From positions 1 through 6,427 of the forward strand of contig JAIRSR010000035.1 of assembly GCA_031255355.1 (NCBI GenBank): 6,427 nucleotides of DNA, in the 5' to 3' direction. The DNA comes from Clostridiales bacterium (GTDB lineage: Bacteria > Bacillota > Clostridia > Monoglobales > Firm-18). The position numbers were made by a program, and so were the translations under genes. This document shows positions 4,748-6,427 of this stretch, one piece after another (position 1 is the first letter of the stretch; each line of letters starts with the position of its first letter). Below the pieces are notes generated by a model that saw only the letters and a list, made by a program, of their open reading frames with translations, did no database searches and was not told the origin of the DNA.

Positions 4748-5599
4748 TTACTTTTTCACAAGCCGATTCAGCAACCGCTCCAAGTCCTCGTTGGAATAAT
4801 ACTGAATTTCTATTTTCCCCTTGCCGGAAGACGCGCCGTGACGAATCCGCACCTTTGTCCCCATAGCGCGGGAAACGTCTGTTTCAATGGAGGAAAGGTA
4901 GGCTTTCAATTCGCTGTGTTCCTCCGTCTTGCTTCGCGCGGGGTGGAGAAGTGATTTTACATATGCTTCCGTTTCGCGCACCGTCAGACCTTTTGCGGCG
5001 ATTTGCCGCGCGGCTTCGGCTTGCAGTCGGGCGGGCAGCGATAAAATCACTTTCGCGTGTCCGACAGACAGCGTTCCCGCCGAAATCAGAGCGACCGCTT
5101 CCGACGGCAAAGAGAGCAGCCGCAACGCGTTTGCGACCGCGCTTCGGCTTTTGCCTACGCGCTCACTGATTTTCTCTTGCGTCATGCCGAAGCGGTCAAT
5201 CAGTGACTTATAACCCGACGCTTCCTCGATAGGATTCAAATCCTCCCGCTGTAAATTTTCGATGAGCGCGACCTCAAACACCTTTAATTCGTCGTAATCG
5301 CGGACAATCGCGGGAATGGTTTTCAAACCCGCCAACTTTGACGCCCGCCAACGGCGTTCCCCCGCGATAATTTGATACCGCGCACCGTTTTTCACGACGA
5401 GGATTGGCTGAATCACGCCGTGTGCCGTGATAGAATCGGCAAGTTCCCGCAGTTTTTCCTTGTCGAAATCAGATCGCGGCTGACTGCCGTTCGGCTCTAC
5501 GTCGATCAATTTCAGTTCCACCGCGCCGCTTGCGACGGCGTTTTCGTCATAATCGGGAATCAATGCGCCCAGACCGCGCCCCAGACCTTTTTTAACCAT
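4748..5599 (-). CDS. parB: Chromosome partition protein ParB (Spo0J type)
   Basis: ParB is the CTP-dependent DNA clamp that loads at parS, spreads along origin-proximal DNA and stimulates the ParA ATPase to segregate chromosomes; in Firmicutes it also recruits SMC. The protein is 283 residues, normal length. The N-terminus has the ParA-contacting KKGLGRGLGALIP (3-15); the CTP-binding domain shows SQPR (39-42), GERRWRA (80-86) and ENLQRE (114-119); a helix-turn-helix lies at about 138-162 (GMTQEKISERVGKSRSAVAN); a short C-terminal dimer domain ends in YYSNEDLERLLNRLVKK. I chose the ATG at 5599 because it fits the family start and lies behind GAGGTGAGG; a GTG nine bases upstream (5608) lies inside that ribosome binding site. 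The start overlaps the parA stop by 8 bp, which indicates translational coupling. A parS-like site lies just beyond its stop. Confidence 0.96.
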   Translation of the reverse strand: MVKKGLGRGLGALIPDYDENAVASGAVELKLIDVEPNGSQPRSDFDKEKLRELADSITAHGVIQPILVVKNGARYQIIAGERRWRASKLAGLKTIPAIVRDYDELKVFEVALIENLQREDLNPIEEASGYKSLIDRFGMTQEKISERVGKSRSAVANALRLLSLPSEAVALISAGTLSVGHAKVILSLPARLQAEAARQIAAKGLTVRETEAYVKSLLHPARSKTEEHSELKAYLSSIETDVSRAMGTKVRIRHGASSGKGKIEIQYYSNEDLERLLNRLVKK

Positions 5600-6368
5600 T
5601 GACCTCACCTCTGTTCTTTTCCACTAATTCTGCGGCAAGTGCGCGATAGCACATCGCGCCTTTGCTGTTGGCGTCGTAAACCACGATAGGTTCACCGAAA
5701 CTCGGCGCTTCGGACAGGCGCACGTTGCGCGGGATTACCGTTGCGCAGACCTTTTGCGGCAACGCGCGTTTGACTTCCTCGACCACCTCGATTGACAGGT
5801 TCGTCCGCGCGTCAAACATTGTGAGCAACGCCCCCTCAATTTCAAGGTCGGGATTGATTCCGCGCCGCACCTGCTTAATCGTCGCGGTAAGTTGCGACAG
5901 CCCCTCCAGCGCGTAGTATTCGCACTGAATCGGAATCAACACGGTGTTCGCCGCCGCGAGTGCGTTCAGCGTAATCAGTCCGAGGGACGGAGGGCAGTCG
6001 ATCAATACAAAATCATATTCCCCCGCGACCGCCGCAAGCGCGTTTTTCAAGCGAAATTCACGCTCCGCAACGGAAACAAGTTCGATTTCCGCGCCGGAAA
6101 GTTGTATGCTTGAGGGACAAATGTCCAAATTGTCCCACTTCGTGCGCGTGATACAGTCCTTGATGCCCTCGTTGTTGACAAGAACGTCATAAATCGTCTT
6201 TTTCGCGGCTTTTCTGTCGATACCAAGCCCGCTGGAAGTATTCCCTTGCGGGTCGCTGTCCACCACAAGCGTCCGCTTACCGCGCTCCGCAAGGCAAGCG
6301 GAAGCGTTCACCGCCGTGGTCGTTTTCCCTACGCCGCCTTTTTGATTGGCGACAGCAATAATTTTCAT
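5592..6368 (-). CDS. parA: Chromosome partition ATPase ParA (Soj type)
   Basis: ParA is a deviant Walker-type ATPase that forms ATP-bound dimers on nucleoid DNA and is released by ParB, driving origin segregation; in Firmicutes the homologue Soj also modulates DnaA. The 258-residue length is that of the short chromosomal type without an N-terminal helix-turn-helix. Seen in order: the deviant Walker A KGGVGKTT (10-17, with Lys10 and Lys15), the A' motif VVDSDPQGN (35-43), Walker B VLIDCPPSLG (121-130), and the conserved IPRNVRLSEAPSFGEP (212-227) linked to DNA binding. The ATG at 6368 follows GGGAGGAG with a good gap. It is the first gene of the parA-parB pair, read leftwards. In many Firmicutes rsmG lies directly upstream; the window ends too soon to tell. 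Confidence 0.97.
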   Translation of the reverse strand: MKIIAVANQKGGVGKTTTAVNASACLAERGKRTLVVDSDPQGNTSSGLGIDRKAAKKTIYDVLVNNEGIKDCITRTKWDNLDICPSSIQLSGAEIELVSVAEREFRLKNALAAVAGEYDFVLIDCPPSLGLITLNALAAANTVLIPIQCEYYALEGLSQLTATIKQVRRGINPDLEIEGALLTMFDARTNLSIEVVEEVKRALPQKVCATVIPRNVRLSEAPSFGEPIVVYDANSKGAMCYRALAAELVEKNRGEVNG

Positions 6369-6427
6369 AAACTCCTCCCGCGTGTTTTATGAATCCCCGC
6401 CGCGCGTATTTGGCGGCGTGTTGGATT
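6369..6427 (-). other. Sequence upstream of parA, possibly the end of the preceding gene
   Basis: On the minus strand all three frames are open at the window edge. One frame stops with TAA at 6389-6387, 18 bp before the parA ATG. Another runs to a TGA overlapping the parA start as ATGA. Either could be the tail of an upstream gene, but the peptides are too short to identify. The ribosome binding site of parA is at 6371-6379. A 6-bp GC stem, CGCCGC (6398-6403) with GCGGCG (6413-6418), has no T-run and is not a clear terminator. Confidence 0.25.

Noticed and set aside
4489..4866. Plus-strand open frame of 125 codons covering the gap and the end of parB
   Set aside because: Overlaps parB antisense; composition is random-looking and the frame crosses the parS-like site and the terminator-like hairpin.

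Overview
The window looks like a stretch of chromosome from an anaerobic, low-to-medium GC Gram-positive bacterium, most likely a member of the Clostridia (an Oscillospirales- or Christensenellales-like lineage is my guess, not shown). The signs are strong GGAGG-type ribosome binding sites in front of nearly every gene, a bacterial V/A-type ATPase, a Soj/Spo0J-type chromosome partition pair, the MEP isoprenoid pathway, a CmpB-family membrane protein typical of Firmicutes, and serS close to the partition locus. Base composition is near half GC, rich in CGCG runs in the genes and AT-rich in the gaps. Almost everything is core housekeeping; I see no transposase, integrase, CRISPR array, tRNA, rRNA or defence system.

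Layout, left to right. Positions 1-1087 (+) hold the end of a V-type ATPase operon: the C-terminal part of catalytic-head subunit B, then the complete central-stalk subunit D, with a 9-bp inverted repeat between them. The stop codon of D overlaps the stop codon of a convergent gene (1084-1515, -) for a four-helix CmpB-family membrane protein. A 144-bp divergent gap follows, with a possible promoter and a small 5' hairpin, and leads into ispE (1660-2508, +). Between ispE and the convergent serS lies a gap with two copies of a roughly 73-bp repeat unit, each made of a hairpin plus a conserved 20-mer. One copy supplies the ispE stop codon, and the other forms a good intrinsic terminator for serS.

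The right half is all on the minus strand: parA (6368-5592) overlaps parB (5599-4748). After a 310-bp gap with a near-perfect parS site comes a small membrane-anchored coiled-coil protein of unknown function (4437-3970), followed 14 bp later by serS (3955-2690).

How the genes work together: ParA and ParB with the nearby parS-like site form a chromosome segregation module, which suggests proximity to the replication origin. IspE and SerS are independent housekeeping enzymes (isoprenoid precursors; tRNA charging). Subunits B and D belong to a membrane-bound rotary ATPase. The points most worth a second look are the duplicated hairpin/20-mer unit, the parS-like site with a broken central CACGTG, the structured leader of the unknown membrane protein, and that protein itself. 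None of these amounts to a clear new system from sequence alone.
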